Part shown: positions 1 to 7,480 of the stretch, piece after piece | How the letters are laid out: every line of letters begins with the position of its first letter | Numbering within the stretch: the stretch's first letter is position 1 | Translations under genes and position numbers: made by a program | Notes under the pieces: model-generated | Seen by the model: the letters and a program-made list of their open reading frames with translations, nothing else | Told to the model about the DNA's origin: nothing | The model's database searches: none | Assembly (NCBI GenBank): GCA_009774615.1 | Contig: VSOC01000094.1 | Location: 1 to 14,453 of the forward strand | From: Lachnospiraceae bacterium | Lineage (GTDB): Bacteria; Bacillota; Clostridia; Lachnospirales; Lachnospiraceae | Direction of reading: 5' to 3' | DNA: 14,453 nt

Positions 1-17
1 CGGGCAATGGAATATTT

Positions 18-1208
18 TCAGATTTCCCCATTCGCCGCCAGAGCAAAACCGTAGTCCAGCAGCGCCTTGGTATCCGTATAATGCGTTCCGTCCGCCTTCA
101 TCACCACAACCACCAGACGAACACCGTTCTGCTCCACACAGGTAACCAGAGTATTTCCTGCTTTCGAGGTATAGCCGGTTTTTCCGCCAACCATGCCCGG
201 GTAATAGCGGGAATCGGTGGGATAAAGCATCTTATGCCCCATCGTTATCGTCTTTGCCGCGCCAAGCTTCGTCGCCGGCATCTGGTAAGCTGTCGTCGTA
301 GATATCTGGGAAATCACCGGATTGGCATAGGCTGCCCGGGCAATCAGCGCCATATCGTAAGGGGTGGTCAGATGCGCAGCATTATTTAGTCCGTTAGGAT
401 TGGCAAAATGCGTTCCTGTGCATCCTAACTGTGCAGCCCGGACATTCATCATATTGGCAAAGTTATCAATCGTTCCACCCATGTGCTCCGCCAGACCATT
501 CGCCACTTCATTCGCTGACTTCAGCAAAAGGGCATACAAGCTGTCTTTTACGGTGAGCTGATCACCCTCCGTCAGACTAATGGTCACGGCTCCGGATTCC
601 AGATTCGTCGTCGCCGTCCGGGAAAAGGTAACAACATCACTTAAATTACAGTTTTCCACGGTCAGAAGCGCTGTCATCACCTTGGTAATGCTGGCCGGAT
701 AAAAAGGCGTTCTCGCATTCTTTTCAAAAATAATCTGCCCGGTATTTGCATTCAAGAGCACTGCACCTTCTGCAGCCACGTCAGGTGCCGCAATCTTGCC
801 CGATCCGGCAAAAACAGTTCCCTCAAGCGCAGAAGGCTGCGAGGGGCTTTCCTGCGCGGCATCCGTGGGCGTATTTCCTGCTGTTGGATCTTGCACCGGG
901 AGATTTCCTGTTCCTGGTCCTTGCGCCGGCAGACTTTCTGTTTCCTGCGTTTGCACCGGAAGATTTCCTGTTCCTGGTTCTTGCATCGATGGATTTGTGC
1001 TCCCCGTCCCGTCGGCAGGCACTTTGGTAATTCCTGCTCCTCCCGGCTGACTGTCGGCAGAAGGCAAACTGGCATCTGCTTCCCCGGATTCGGCATAAAC
1101 CCCAGGCGAAAGGGGGTTCGGCGGAACAATCTCCATGGCAAATGCAATACTGCTCCACAATAAACTGACTGCTGTTCCAAGACTAAGCAGGCGTAATCTC
1201 TTTTTCAT
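18..1208 (-). CDS. D-alanyl-D-alanine carboxypeptidase (PBP5-type, peptidase S11) with repeat linker
   Basis: This is a secreted serine peptidase that should trim the terminal D-Ala from peptidoglycan stem peptides outside the membrane. Residues 1-24 form a signal peptide (basic MKKR start, hydrophobic core, AFA end). Residues 25-140 are a Pro/Gly/Thr/Gln-rich linker with 10-residue repeats. The S11 catalytic core follows with SxxK (S173-I-T-K176), SAN (S231-N233) and KTG (K343-G345). The protein ends just after the core, so the C-terminal beta domain (PBP5_C) found in the neighbouring paralogue is missing. The ATG has GGAGGG 9 bases upstream. It is divergent from the second carboxypeptidase. 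Activity follows from the intact motifs. The exact paralogue (DacF, DacA or other) cannot be decided. Confidence 0.93.
   Translation of the reverse strand: MKKRLRLLSLGTAVSLLWSSIAFAMEIVPPNPLSPGVYAESGEADASLPSADSQPGGAGITKVPADGTGSTNPSMQEPGTGNLPVQTQETESLPAQGPGTGNLPVQDPTAGNTPTDAAQESPSQPSALEGTVFAGSGKIAAPDVAAEGAVLLNANTGQIIFEKNARTPFYPASITKVMTALLTVENCNLSDVVTFSRTATTNLESGAVTISLTEGDQLTVKDSLYALLLKSANEVANGLAEHMGGTIDNFANMMNVRAAQLGCTGTHFANPNGLNNAAHLTTPYDMALIARAAYANPVISQISTTTAYQMPATKLGAAKTITMGHKMLYPTDSRYYPGMVGGKTGYTSKAGNTLVTCVEQNGVRLVVVVMKADGTHYTDTKALLDYGFALAANGEI
858..977 (-). repeat. Tandem repeats in the carboxypeptidase linker (about 30-base / 10-residue unit)
   Basis: Plus-strand bases 891-917 and 951-977 are the same 27 bases with one mismatch, 60 bases apart. 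A diverged copy sits between them at 921-948, so the basic unit is about 30 bases. In protein this gives PGTGNLPVQ at residues 78-86 and again at 98-106, with a related ESLPAQ segment between. It is in frame and likely to vary in copy number between strains. Confidence 0.8.
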
Positions 1209-1273
1209 CGGTTAATACCCTCCGTTCTCTCCGTTTCCAACTGCTTTTTTCTCTTCATTCTCTCACCGTAAAA

Positions 1274-1303
1274 AGTATACCATGGAGATTTTTCTGTGGT
1301 CAA
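1274..1303 (-). promoter_or_regulatory. Sigma-A-type promoter of the first carboxypeptidase gene
   Basis: On the minus strand TTGACC (1298-1303) and TATACT (1274-1279) are separated by 18 bases. They lie about 65 bases upstream of the start codon at 1208. The match to consensus is good; the start site is not shown. Confidence 0.7.
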
Positions 1304-1314
1304 TGCCTATTTCC

Positions 1315-1342
1315 TTGCGTTTTTCTTACCAAAAAGTAACAT
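1315..1342 (+). promoter_or_regulatory. Possible promoter of the second carboxypeptidase gene
   Basis: TTGCGT (1315-1320) and TAACAT (1337-1342) have a 16-base spacer, 58 bases before the ATG at 1401. Both boxes are imperfect. It lies back to back with the divergent promoter at 1274-1303. Confidence 0.35.
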
Positions 1343-1400
1343 ATCTTATGCTTTCTTCCCATAAATATGAAAAAGAGAATCTTCAAGCGGAGCATAAACC

Positions 1401-2723
1401 ATGAAACGAACTTCCTCTTTGCTTCTGACAATATTCCTCTCCCTTTCCATGAGCTTTCACCCTGTTTTCTCAGCCTTAGCTTCGGTTCGCCCTGCGTATT
1501 CCCTGCCTTTATCCTATGCAGAGCCTTCCTCCGTTTTCACTTACCCAAAGCCAGCCTCCACACTTCCTAACCTGTTTGACGACGAAAACAAGGCCGCGCC
1601 TGCAAATGCCGACGCCCAGGCCGTGCTGTCGGGGCCGGAGGTTGCCGCACCCTCAGCACTTTTAATGGAAGCTTCCACAGGCCAGGTCTTATACGAAAAA
1701 GATGCTGACCAGGCCCGAAGGCCAGCCAGCATTACCAAGATTATGACACTGATTTTAATTTTTGACGCCTTAGAATCCGGAAAAATCCGCATGGACGATC
1801 TGGTTACCACCAGCGCTTATGCCAAATCCATGGGCGGTTCCCAGGTCTTTTTGGAGGAAGGCGAAACCCAAACCGTAGAAACCCTGATTAAATGCATCGT
1901 TATTGCTTCGGGAAATGATGCCTCGGTAGCCATGGCCGAATATATCGCAGGGAGCGAAGGAGAATTTGTTAAAATGATGAATGACCGCGCAGCCGGACTT
2001 GGGATGAACAATACCCATTTTGAAGACTGCTGCGGCCTTACCGATTCTCCCACCCATGTCACCTCTGCCCGGGACATTGCCCTGATGAGCCGTGAACTGA
2101 TCAACCGCTACCCGCAGATTCACAACTATTCTACGATCTGGATGGACACCATCACCCATGTGACCAAGCAGGGGACAAAAGAATTCGGTCTATCCAATAC
2201 CAACAAACTGCTGAAAATGGCGACAAATTTTACCGTTACCGGACTAAAAACCGGCTCCACCTCCCTGGCCAAGTACTGCTTTGCCGGAACCGCGGAAAAA
2301 GACGGCGTTCGTCTGATTGCCGCGGTTATGGCAGCTCCGGATTTTAAGGCACGCTTTGCCGACGCACTGACTTTGCTCAATTATGGTTTTGCCAACTGCC
2401 GGATTTATCAGGACGCCGATCCCCTTCCTCTTCCGGAAATGATCGTGAAAAACGGAAAAGACGACATCGTCAGCCTGATGTACGACCAGGTATTTTCCTA
2501 TCTGAGCACCACGGGCGAGGATTTTTCCGCCATTGAGCGCGAACTGGTTATCCAGGAATATGCCGATGCCCCGGTAAAAAAGGGAAACCAGGCAGGATGG
2601 CTGGTCTATCGCCTAAACGGGGAAAAGATAGGGCAAATCCCTGTATTATTTGAAAATTCCGTGGAAAAAGCAGCTTTCTCCGATTACTGGAAGCAGTTAA
2701 TGGAGGTTTTCCTGTTACTGTGA
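1401..2723 (+). CDS. D-alanyl-D-alanine carboxypeptidase (PBP5-type, peptidase S11) with C-terminal domain
   Basis: This secreted DD-carboxypeptidase has a signal peptide at residues 1-25, a variable spacer to about residue 75, and an S11 core with SxxK (S110-I-T-K113), SGN (S170-N172) and KTG (K283-G285). Unlike its divergent neighbour it continues through a PBP5_C-like beta domain (about 340-423). The last residues (QLMEVFLLL) could form the amphipathic membrane-binding tail usual in the family. The ATG is preceded by GCGGAG at a spacing of about 8. The motifs are complete, so the protein should be active. It probably limits cross-linking of new wall. Its stop codon lies inside the stem of the terminator that follows. 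Confidence 0.93.
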   Translation: MKRTSSLLLTIFLSLSMSFHPVFSALASVRPAYSLPLSYAEPSSVFTYPKPASTLPNLFDDENKAAPANADAQAVLSGPEVAAPSALLMEASTGQVLYEKDADQARRPASITKIMTLILIFDALESGKIRMDDLVTTSAYAKSMGGSQVFLEEGETQTVETLIKCIVIASGNDASVAMAEYIAGSEGEFVKMMNDRAAGLGMNNTHFEDCCGLTDSPTHVTSARDIALMSRELINRYPQIHNYSTIWMDTITHVTKQGTKEFGLSNTNKLLKMATNFTVTGLKTGSTSLAKYCFAGTAEKDGVRLIAAVMAAPDFKARFADALTLLNYGFANCRIYQDADPLPLPEMIVKNGKDDIVSLMYDQVFSYLSTTGEDFSAIERELVIQEYADAPVKKGNQAGWLVYRLNGEKIGQIPVLFENSVEKAAFSDYWKQLMEVFLLL

Positions 2724-2745
2724 ACGTGTGAACAGTAACGTTTTC
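2714..2745 (+). terminator. Intrinsic terminator of the second carboxypeptidase gene
   Basis: GTTACTGT (2714-2721) pairs perfectly with ACAGTAAC (2732-2739) around a 10-base loop. A T-rich stretch starts at 2741. The TGA stop codon (2721-2723) begins in the stem. Confidence 0.75.
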
Positions 2746-2797
2746 TTCCTTGTTTTTACTCCGCAGGTGCAGGGCATCCATCGGGGATAAAGACAGC

Positions 2798-2889
2798 TTT
2801 CACTCCCACCCCAGATACAGATCCTGCCGGATTGAAGACATCTATTACTCCCACTCCACAGGCGTCGGTCTTGCCGGGTCGAAAACATC
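2798..2889 (-). repeat. Imperfect tandem duplication at the 3' end of the deacetylase gene
   Basis: Bases 2843-2889 encode the C-terminus (DVFDPARPTPVEWE and stop). Bases 2798-2842, immediately downstream of the stop on the minus strand, are a diverged second copy. In a frame shifted relative to the gene, the second copy reads DVFNPAGSVSGVGV and stays open for a further short stretch. Shared blocks include GATGT.TTC, CCGGCA and GTGGGAGT. Confidence 0.6.
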
Positions 2890-4671
2890 CTCTGCACGGA
2901 ACAAATCATCAAGCTTCCGATCCTCCGTGCGCCCTTCCTGCCCGGCGACGATATCCTGCCACATCCTAAAGCCGTCCAGATTCCTCCGGCCCTGGCGCAT
3001 ATAGGTATCACCGAACTGTACCCAGTACTGCGCGGAGTCCACATTGCAGAAATAGCGGAAGCCCAGGGAATACAGGTAGTTAAAGCGATCATTATCCGAA
3101 GCATAACCGTGCCAGTCCCCGATATCATCGCCGAAGGGGAAGAGAATAATATCCGTAGGCCCGATAATCGACTCTACTTCTGCTTCCCACTTATCGGAAT
3201 CGGCCACAAATTTTTCAAAATCAATCTGGCCCAGATAGCGATGTCCCCAGCTATGGGAAGCCAGCTCCCAGCCATTATCCCGCAGACACTGGGCAACTAA
3301 TGCGGCCTGCTGACGGTCTGCCTCATAATTGGGGTTTTTATCCTGATAAGAGGCAGCCGTGCGGTAGCCTAAAATCCCTTCATAACCGGTAAATGCGATA
3401 ACTGCCCTTGCCCCTTTATAGGAAAAGTCCGGGTGAAGCTGGATAAAATCTTCCAGAAGAGGAACCAGATCATAGGAACCAACAACCTCGGTTTTATCCT
3501 CCAGTTCCATAACACAGGTGGGCTTTCCGTTTTCACCGATAATAATTCTTTTTGCAAAGCCGTCATCATTCATATACGGATAATAGCACACATCATCCTG
3601 GGACATAACAAACGCCTGCTTGCCCTCGGGAAGCATAATCTTTCCTTTAACCATCCGCACATTTCCATTTTCATCCATTTCCTCGTGCGCCATATCATGA
3701 AGACGAACCAGGACAAATCCGCGGTTGTACATTTCCTCCAGGATTTTTAAAAACTCATTTTGTGTGGTCATCACCTGGTTATAGCCCTTGGCATCATTAT
3801 CTCCGTCAAATGCCCTGGCATTATCAATAACCAGAGAATGAAAGAATACATGCGTAACCTTTTTTAAATCATATTCCACCAGGGAAGCTTTTTCCGTTTC
3901 ATATCTTTCTAATGCCTGAACCACTTCGGGGTTCGTTGAAAACTCCTCATTCGTCTTTAGCAGAGCAATAGCCTGATCATAATCATAGCCAAGGGCCAGA
4001 CGATCGGTTACAAACAAAAGATTTGCCAGCCGCCCTTCCGGTGTATTCATATCCGGAACCTGCACCTCCTGCTGCGTTTCCTCCGGCACATCCTCTTCAG
4101 GAGTTTCCGATGACTCCTGTGTACCGCTTTCCTCCGGCTCAGGAGAGGAGTGGGCAAGTTCTGTATTATCCGGTGATTTTTTTCCGTTAAAAAAACTGCC
4201 TATCCAGGCAAAGAAACGCTGGAAAATATTCGCGGGCTTTTGCGGAGTGTCTGAAGAATCGGAAGGATTTGAAGAATCAACAGCACTCTGAAGCTGACCT
4301 TCCTGGTTCTCCTGACCCTGCTGGCTCTCCTGGCCTTCAGGACTATCCGATGAATCAGCGTTATCCAATGAATCAGAACTTCCCGGCAAATCGGAACCAT
4401 CCGGTGAAGTTTCCGGTGTTGGATTCACCGCTGCCACTGCATCCTGTGACTCATCAAATGCACTGCTTTCACTGCTGCTTAATATCTTTTCCTGGTTATT
4501 TTCATGGTTCAATCTATATTTCCAAAGGGCAAAGGCAGAACCCCCTGCAATCAGGGCCACCGAAAACATCAGCATGTAAATCATCATTACTTTTCTCTTG
4601 CGGCGCAGCTTTTCCCGTCTTCGCCGTTCTTGCCTTCTCCTTAAGACCTCTTCATAATTTGTGTTATCCAT
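2845..4671 (-). CDS. Membrane-anchored polysaccharide deacetylase-like protein
   Basis: This 608-residue protein has a very basic cytoplasmic start, one membrane segment at about 29-50, and a long Ser/Glu/Asp/Gln/Pro linker (about 62-208). The linker carries an internal aromatic patch (IFQRFFAWIGSFF, 149-161). An extracellular catalytic domain resembling the NodB/polysaccharide deacetylase fold runs from about 270 to 608. Candidate metal ligands are D359-D360 (SQDD) and H473/H477 (SHSWGH), with FPFGDD (511-516) as the later motif. NodB proteins normally have a shorter gap between the DD and HxxxH motifs. The end VFDPARPTPV resembles what I recall of this subfamily in Lachnospiraceae, which supports the annotated stop. 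The likely substrate is wall peptidoglycan or a secondary polymer; it cannot be settled from sequence. AGGAG precedes the ATG. Confidence 0.8.
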   Translation of the reverse strand: MDNTNYEEVLRRRQERRRREKLRRKRKVMMIYMLMFSVALIAGGSAFALWKYRLNHENNQEKILSSSESSAFDESQDAVAAVNPTPETSPDGSDLPGSSDSLDNADSSDSPEGQESQQGQENQEGQLQSAVDSSNPSDSSDTPQKPANIFQRFFAWIGSFFNGKKSPDNTELAHSSPEPEESGTQESSETPEEDVPEETQQEVQVPDMNTPEGRLANLLFVTDRLALGYDYDQAIALLKTNEEFSTNPEVVQALERYETEKASLVEYDLKKVTHVFFHSLVIDNARAFDGDNDAKGYNQVMTTQNEFLKILEEMYNRGFVLVRLHDMAHEEMDENGNVRMVKGKIMLPEGKQAFVMSQDDVCYYPYMNDDGFAKRIIIGENGKPTCVMELEDKTEVVGSYDLVPLLEDFIQLHPDFSYKGARAVIAFTGYEGILGYRTAASYQDKNPNYEADRQQAALVAQCLRDNGWELASHSWGHRYLGQIDFEKFVADSDKWEAEVESIIGPTDIILFPFGDDIGDWHGYASDNDRFNYLYSLGFRYFCNVDSAQYWVQFGDTYMRQGRRNLDGFRMWQDIVAGQEGRTEDRKLDDLFRAEDVFDPARPTPVEWE

Positions 4672-4699
4672 TTTATTTACTCCTGCTTAATGTATCTTT

Positions 4700-4728
4700 A
4701 TTCTACGCATTTATTTAAAGTGTGTCAA
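4700..4728 (-). promoter_or_regulatory. Near-consensus promoter of the deacetylase gene
   Basis: The minus strand has TTGACA (4723-4728), a 17-base spacer and TAGAAT (4700-4705), about 30 bases before the start codon. This is one of the best promoter matches in the window and implies a short leader. Confidence 0.8.
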
Positions 4729-5010
4729 ACTGTACTTTGTTTTATACCTAATCCGGAAAAGTACGCCTGTCCCAAAAGGATCTGCATTCCCAGGCACCGT
4801 GTTGGATATACCTTAGTATAGCATAGACCCAGAAAAAAAGCACATCATTTTCCTTACAAATTTCCGTCTTTTATCCGGGAAAATATTGACCTTCTGTGCA
4901 GGGTTCATGTCAGTTTGACGATTTATCGATGCAGGTATGCTGCAATAAGCGTTTAAAATCCAGTCAATCTAAAAAATCACGCTTAACAGCTTCCACCACA
5001 TACACTATAC
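4729..5010. other. Intergenic region without a gene
   Basis: The 394-base gap 4672-5065 has no convincing reading frame. It holds the deacetylase promoter (4700-4728) and the terminator of the metal-GTPase operon (5011-5047). A second possible minus-strand promoter box, TATACT preceded by TGC, lies at about 4812-4825; the 5-base inverted repeat TATAC/GTATA at 4807-4820 overlaps it. A 15-16-base direct repeat, CTGCAATAA(G)CGTTTA, occurs at 4940-4955 and 5051-5065. I recognise no structured RNA. Confidence 0.5.
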
Positions 5011-5047
5011 GATAACAAAAGAATAGCTGCCACGCATGGTGACAGCT
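5011..5047 (-). terminator. Intrinsic terminator of the metal-GTPase operon
   Basis: Reading the minus strand, AGCTGTCAC pairs with GTGGCAGCT around a 5-base loop (5025-5047, one G-T pair). ATTCTTTTGTT follows. It lies 18 bases after the stop of the 95-residue gene. Confidence 0.8.
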
Positions 5048-5065
5048 AAACTGCAATAACGTTTA

Positions 5066-5353
5066 TCATTTCTTCCGCAAATGATTCAAGTTTATATTAT
5101 TCAACAACCCTTTTCGGTTAAATACAATGAACTTATAGCTTTCTTCGGGAAGAACCACTTCGATCGTTGGAAAAAGCAGGATTCTTCCGCAGATAATGGA
5201 TTGGATATCGCAGTATTTCATCTCCAGATTTTTTATCTTCTCCGGAATAAGCAGTTTTCCTGTTCTATAAGTCATCTTATCATCCTCTGTGATAATCCCT
5301 CCACCCAACACACCCTTCCAGATAATACTTGCCGCATATACTTTTCTCATCAT
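5066..5353 (-). CDS. Small GRAM-like protein, last gene of the metal-GTPase operon
   Basis: This 95-residue soluble protein reads like a single small beta-rich domain. It has a GVLGGGI turn near residues 14-20, a TYRTGKLLIP strand pair, and YKFIVFNRKGLL towards the end, a pattern resembling GRAM/PH-type small proteins of Clostridia. The family assignment is tentative. The gene starts 12 bases after the upstream GTPase stop, so it is almost certainly co-transcribed and ends the operon. GGAGGG lies directly against the ATGATG, which is unusually close. A shorter start at Met27 has a better spaced GAGG, but it would remove the conserved-looking N-terminal part, so I keep the long form. Its role is unknown. 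Confidence 0.65.
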   Translation of the reverse strand: MMRKVYAASIIWKGVLGGGIITEDDKMTYRTGKLLIPEKIKNLEMKYCDIQSIICGRILLFPTIEVVLPEESYKFIVFNRKGLLNNINLNHLRKK

Positions 5354-5365
5354 CCCTCCAACAAG

Positions 5366-6325
5366 CTAAAACTGCACATACCCCTTAATCTCTTCTGCCG
5401 GTTCAACGGATTCCGCGTAAAGCACCGGGCCTTTTTCTCCATAATCTTTCCAAAATTCATAGGCCACCTTTGCCTTTACATGCACCCACTGCTTCGTTTC
5501 AAGGTTTCTGGCTTCCCTGGCCTTGCAGACATAGCCGATAAAGGTCATGTCCGCCTCGCAGCAGGTCATCGCCATCCTGCCCGGAACAAAGTAGTTTTTC
5601 GGAAACTCCGGGCTTTTTAACACCATTCCGGTAAACTCCACCAGTTTTCCTTCATAGCGTTCGGGTACATCCATGCAGTCAAAGTACCAGATGCCAAAAT
5701 CCTCCGGCTCTATCTGAATAACCTCGGCGTGGACATCATAGGGCAGATCTTCTTCCAGCATATCCTGCTGTATTTCCCCCTCCTTATCCTCCAGAACCAA
5801 CCGACCGTTCTGGCACATAGCGCGGATTGCCCGCCGATAAGCCGTCAGAGATTCGTCGCTTACGTCATCACAGCGGTTGCAGATAACCAGTTCTGAATTG
5901 CGCAGCATTGCCCCGAGAAGCGGTTTCATATTGGCAAGGTAAAGATTTAGCGTAGAACCGTCGATAACTGTCACCTGCTGGTAAACCTCCCAGTCCTTAG
6001 GCAGCTTTAATTCATCCTGGTTCCACATGCCGTTCCATTCCAGAAGCACACGCTCCGGGTTGTTTAACAATTCCAGTTCCGTCAGATATTCCGGGGTTAG
6101 CTGTTCCTGATCCTCCACATAGACAATGGTTGTCCGGGTTCGCTTTAAAAGTTCAGGATCATACTCTGTATCGCCCTCTTCACCGACGATCAAAAGCGTT
6201 TTCCCCTCGGTCCGGAAATAATCCTGTGCCATCGTAAACTGTAAAAACTGCGTCTTTCCCGCCTCTAAAAATCCGTTAATTAAAAATACCGGGATAATAT
6301 CATCCTCTAATTCATACTCTGCCAT
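5366..6325 (-). CDS. CobW-like (COG0523) GTPase fused to a DUF1980/YcgQ C-terminal-like domain
   Basis: The N-terminal part (about 1-200) is a G3E-family P-loop GTPase. It has Walker A GFLEAGKT (18-25), a strand with LLEWNG (94-99) where most relatives have the E-x-x-G switch, and NRCD (150-153) as the base-recognition motif. The CxCC metal motif typical of COG0523 is absent. The C-terminal part (about 215-319) looks like the OB-type end domain of DUF1980/TIGR03943 proteins such as YcgQ: YEGKLVEFTGMV, then PGRMAMTCCEAD (249-259), then a VxVKAKV strand and SVEPAEE. The adjacent Cys pair C255-C256 with D259 is a likely metal site. It starts 3 bases after the His-rich CobW gene, with AGGAG. I infer that it acts with that protein in metal allocation. 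The metal is unknown, with zinc most likely from family precedent. Confidence 0.8.
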   Translation of the reverse strand: MAEYELEDDIIPVFLINGFLEAGKTQFLQFTMAQDYFRTEGKTLLIVGEEGDTEYDPELLKRTRTTIVYVEDQEQLTPEYLTELELLNNPERVLLEWNGMWNQDELKLPKDWEVYQQVTVIDGSTLNLYLANMKPLLGAMLRNSELVICNRCDDVSDESLTAYRRAIRAMCQNGRLVLEDKEGEIQQDMLEEDLPYDVHAEVIQIEPEDFGIWYFDCMDVPERYEGKLVEFTGMVLKSPEFPKNYFVPGRMAMTCCEADMTFIGYVCKAREARNLETKQWVHVKAKVAYEFWKDYGEKGPVLYAESVEPAEEIKGYVQF

Positions 6326-6328
6326 CGT

Positions 6329-7480
6329 TTATCTCCTGCCAAATACCTGATTTAATTCATCTTCCTTTAACCGCGCACCAATCACACACACTCTTCCGGT
6401 AAAATCCGGTGAGCCTTCACGAATTTCATACTGCTCGGGAACCAGATCGAAATACAGCCACTTCCCGGGTTCCTCCGAAGGAAGCATTCCCTTTGCCCGA
6501 AGAACCTCTCCATAAGCCGTTGTTTCCGCCAGCTTTTCCAGAATAACCTCCAGCTTTTCTCTGGTGCAGGGAATCGTCGTTTCCAAACCCCAACTGGTAA
6601 AAATTTCGTCTGCATGGTGATGGTGATGGTCGTGATCATGGCAGCCGCAATCGCAGCCATCCTCGTGGTGATGAGCATGAGCTTCGTGGTGATCGTGACC
6701 GTGATCATGGCAGACACAGTCGTCTTCGTGATGATGATCGTGTTCTTCGTGATGGTGATCGTGTTCTTCATGATGATGTTCATGTCCTTCATGATGATCG
6801 TGATGGTGATCGTGGTCATGATGGTGGTGATCATGCTCCTGGTACTCTGCCTGCACCTGGGCCAGAAGATCTGCCATCATCGTATCCGGCTTCTCGATAA
6901 TTTCCAGAAGCTGTTCCCCGGTCAATTGATCAATCGGCGTTGTAATAATGGTTGCCTCGGCATTATGCTCCCGAATCATGGCTACCGCCGCTTCCACCTT
7001 ATCCTTATCGGCAATGTCTGTCCGGCTCAGGACAATATTTCCTGCATATTCAATCTGATTGTTAAAAAATTCACCAAAATTCTTCATATACATTTTGCAT
7101 TTCTTAACATCAACAACCGTTACCGAACTGTTCAGTTCCACATCCAGATGAACAGCCACATCCCGCACGGCCTTCATGACATCCGAAAGCTTGCCCACGC
7201 CGGAAGGCTCGATAATTACCCGCTGCGGATGATAGGTGGTAATCACTTCCTCTAAGGACTTTCCAAAATCTCCTACCAGCGAGCAGCAGATGCATCCTGA
7301 ATTCATTTCCCGAATTTCAATACCGGAATCCTTTAAAAACCCGCCGTCTATTCCAATCTCACCAAATTCATTCTCAATCAGTACAACTTGTTCCTTTGCC
7401 ACAGCCTCTTCTAAAAGCTTCTTAATAAATGTCGTCTTCCCTGCACCCAGGAAACCGGAAATCACATCAATCTTTGTCAT
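6329..7480 (-). CDS. CobW/COG0523 GTPase metallochaperone with His-rich insert
   Basis: This G3E-family GTPase is predicted to deliver metal to client proteins using GTP hydrolysis. It has Walker A GFLGAGKT (9-16), the diagnostic CICC metal motif (C63, C65, C66), EPSG (91-94) and SRTD (152-155) for guanine recognition. A long insert at about 215-289 is roughly half histidine (about 39 His) with Asp/Glu and five Cys (255, 257, 276, 278, 280). The CobW C-terminal domain follows (about 293-380). The insert should bind several metal ions as store or sensor. It is the first gene of the operon, with GAAGGAAG before the ATG. The low-complexity CAT/GAT repeats create long false reading frames on both strands. 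Zinc, cobalt and nickel are all possible; zinc is favoured by analogy. Confidence 0.9.
   Translation of the reverse strand: MTKIDVISGFLGAGKTTFIKKLLEEAVAKEQVVLIENEFGEIGIDGGFLKDSGIEIREMNSGCICCSLVGDFGKSLEEVITTYHPQRVIIEPSGVGKLSDVMKAVRDVAVHLDVELNSSVTVVDVKKCKMYMKNFGEFFNNQIEYAGNIVLSRTDIADKDKVEAAVAMIREHNAEATIITTPIDQLTGEQLLEIIEKPDTMMADLLAQVQAEYQEHDHHHHDHDHHHDHHEGHEHHHEEHDHHHEEHDHHHEDDCVCHDHGHDHHEAHAHHHEDGCDCGCHDHDHHHHHADEIFTSWGLETTIPCTREKLEVILEKLAETTAYGEVLRAKGMLPSEEPGKWLYFDLVPEQYEIREGSPDFTGRVCVIGARLKEDELNQVFGRR
6603..6837 (-). repeat. His-codon-rich low-complexity tract inside the CobW gene
   Basis: The plus strand is dominated by ATG/GTG/ATC trinucleotides, which are His and Asp codons on the coding strand. 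Near-repeated blocks such as HDHHHEE occur in succession. Such tracts are prone to copy-number change, and alignment here is unreliable. Confidence 0.75.

Noticed and set aside
81..1180. Several open frames overlapping the first carboxypeptidase, including one rich in repeats
   Set aside because: These are shadows of the catalytic gene and its repeat linker; no domains are seen and the true frame has all three catalytic motifs.
4269..4718. Plus-strand 149-residue frame opposite the start of the deacetylase gene
   Set aside because: It is opposite the Ser/Glu-rich linker, Pro/His-rich by complement, and runs through the strong deacetylase promoter.
6382..7255. Long open frames on both strands across the His-rich part of the CobW gene (poly-Ile/Met/Thr/Val proteins)
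   Set aside because: They arise from the repetitive CAT/GAT codons of the real gene, have implausible composition and no ribosome sites.
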